Source of the DNA: Acidimicrobiia bacterium
Lineage (GTDB): Bacteria > Actinomycetota > Acidimicrobiia > IMCC26256
Assembly: GCA_023262065.1 (NCBI GenBank)
Contig: JALRDW010000186.1
Location: 1-5,774 of the forward strand
DNA: 5,774 bases
Reading direction: 5' to 3'
Position 1 is the stretch's first letter, and each line of letters opens with the position of its first letter. The position numbers and the translations under genes were made by a program. This document shows, piece by piece, positions 5,337 to 5,774 of this stretch. Under the pieces are notes generated by a model. It did not search any database, was not told the DNA's origin, and was given only the letters and a program-made list of their open reading frames with translations.

Positions 5337-5774
5337 TCAGCGGCGGTCGAGGATGACGTCCTCGGCGTCGGTGAGCATCCAGATCAGGTCGTCGCGGGCG
5401 AGGAACCGCAGCTCGTCCGGGTGGACCCGGGTGGCGTAGATCGGGTCCATCGCCATCTCGAAGAAGCGCGACGCGCTCGCGAACGTCTGGATCGTCACGC
5501 CGTCGATGTCGCAGCCGGGCCGGTCGTAGTCGGAGCGCAGCCGATGGTTCTGCTCGTAGGCGAGGAAGAACGCCCGGATCTCGGCGTCGTCCCGGTTCAG
5601 GGGTCCGTGCTGCTCGAGCCAGTAGGTGTGGAACTCCTCGATACCCATCCCCGGCTTCCGGCGCACCGCACACACGAGGCGCGTGTAGGGCGGGGTGAGG
5701 TCGGCGGGGCGAGGGACGATGACGTCCTCGACCTCGGTGAACACGACGAGCATGCTCGCCTGATCGAACAGTTC
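5337..5774 (-). CDS. EthD-like protein, tandem domain, 5' end outside window
   Basis: The frame is open from the right edge to a TGA at 5339-5337, 145 codons without an upstream stop, so the gene starts beyond the window. The internal ATG at 5753 is unlikely to be the true start because in-frame sequence before it (ELFDQAS) belongs to a domain end. A complete EthD-type dimeric alpha/beta-barrel domain runs from about 5687 to 5345, with RRKPGMGIEEFHTYWLEQHG near its start (5663-5604) and YEQNH later. Residues at 5753-5715 (MLVVFTEVEDVIV) resemble the end of this domain at 5387-5349 (LIWMLTDAEDVIL), offset by 122 residues. The whole protein is therefore probably two fused EthD domains. EthD proteins are small and poorly understood; the founder is needed with a P450 for ethyl tert-butyl ether degradation, and others are decarboxylases or cyclase-like. 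It is convergent to the Rv3520c-like gene. Function unknown. Confidence 0.82.
   Translation of the reverse strand, partial: ELFDQASMLVVFTEVEDVIVPRPADLTPPYTRLVCAVRRKPGMGIEEFHTYWLEQHGPLNRDDAEIRAFFLAYEQNHRLRSDYDRPGCDIDGVTIQTFASASRFFEMAMDPIYATRVHPDELRFLARDDLIWMLTDAEDVILDRR

Noticed and set aside
1..5774. CRISPR, tRNA, rRNA, insertion sequence or defence system
   Set aside because: No regularly spaced repeats, cloverleaf-like sequence, transposase, nuclease or toxin-antitoxin motifs were seen on either strand.

Overview
The window is GC-rich (roughly 70% by eye, with strong G/C preference at third codon positions) and gene-dense. It carries two luciferase-like F420-type oxidoreductases, one of them close to mycobacterial Rv3520c, an acyl-CoA dehydrogenase of actinobacterial FadE style and an R2-like diiron protein. 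This points to a chromosomal segment of a high-GC actinobacterium, possibly an acidimicrobial or mycobacteria-related lineage. The lineage is inference, because no rRNA or other marker is present.

Layout. Positions 1-797 (minus) hold most of a ferritin-like diiron protein whose C-terminus lies outside the window. Positions 798-943 are a divergent intergenic region. From 944 to 4183 (plus) four genes are packed with gaps of 7 to 15 nt and probably form one operon: an ArsC-type reductase, an acyl-CoA dehydrogenase, a short luciferase-like oxidoreductase and a two-hotdog acyl-ACP thioesterase-like protein. A 79-nt gap with a small tandem repeat and a possible promoter precedes a second luciferase-like oxidoreductase of the Rv3520c family (4263-5300). 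A GC-rich hairpin lies between this gene and a convergent minus-strand gene (5337 to the right edge). That last gene encodes an EthD-like protein whose 5' part is outside the window and which appears to be a tandem EthD duplication.

How the genes may work together. Acyl-CoA dehydrogenase, thioesterase and F420-type oxidoreductases side by side suggest oxidation or tailoring of acyl thioesters or a lipid-like substrate. The diiron protein and EthD protein would fit an oxidative catabolic neighbourhood. The substrate cannot be read from the sequence. The ArsC-like gene has every residue expected of an E. coli-type arsenate reductase, but no other arsenic gene is visible.

I see no CRISPR array, tRNA, rRNA, transposase, phage gene or toxin-antitoxin pair. 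Nothing here establishes a new defence or mobile system. The points most worth checking are the placement of ArsC, the relocated catalytic base in the dehydrogenase, the duplicated EthD protein and two possible leaderless promoters.
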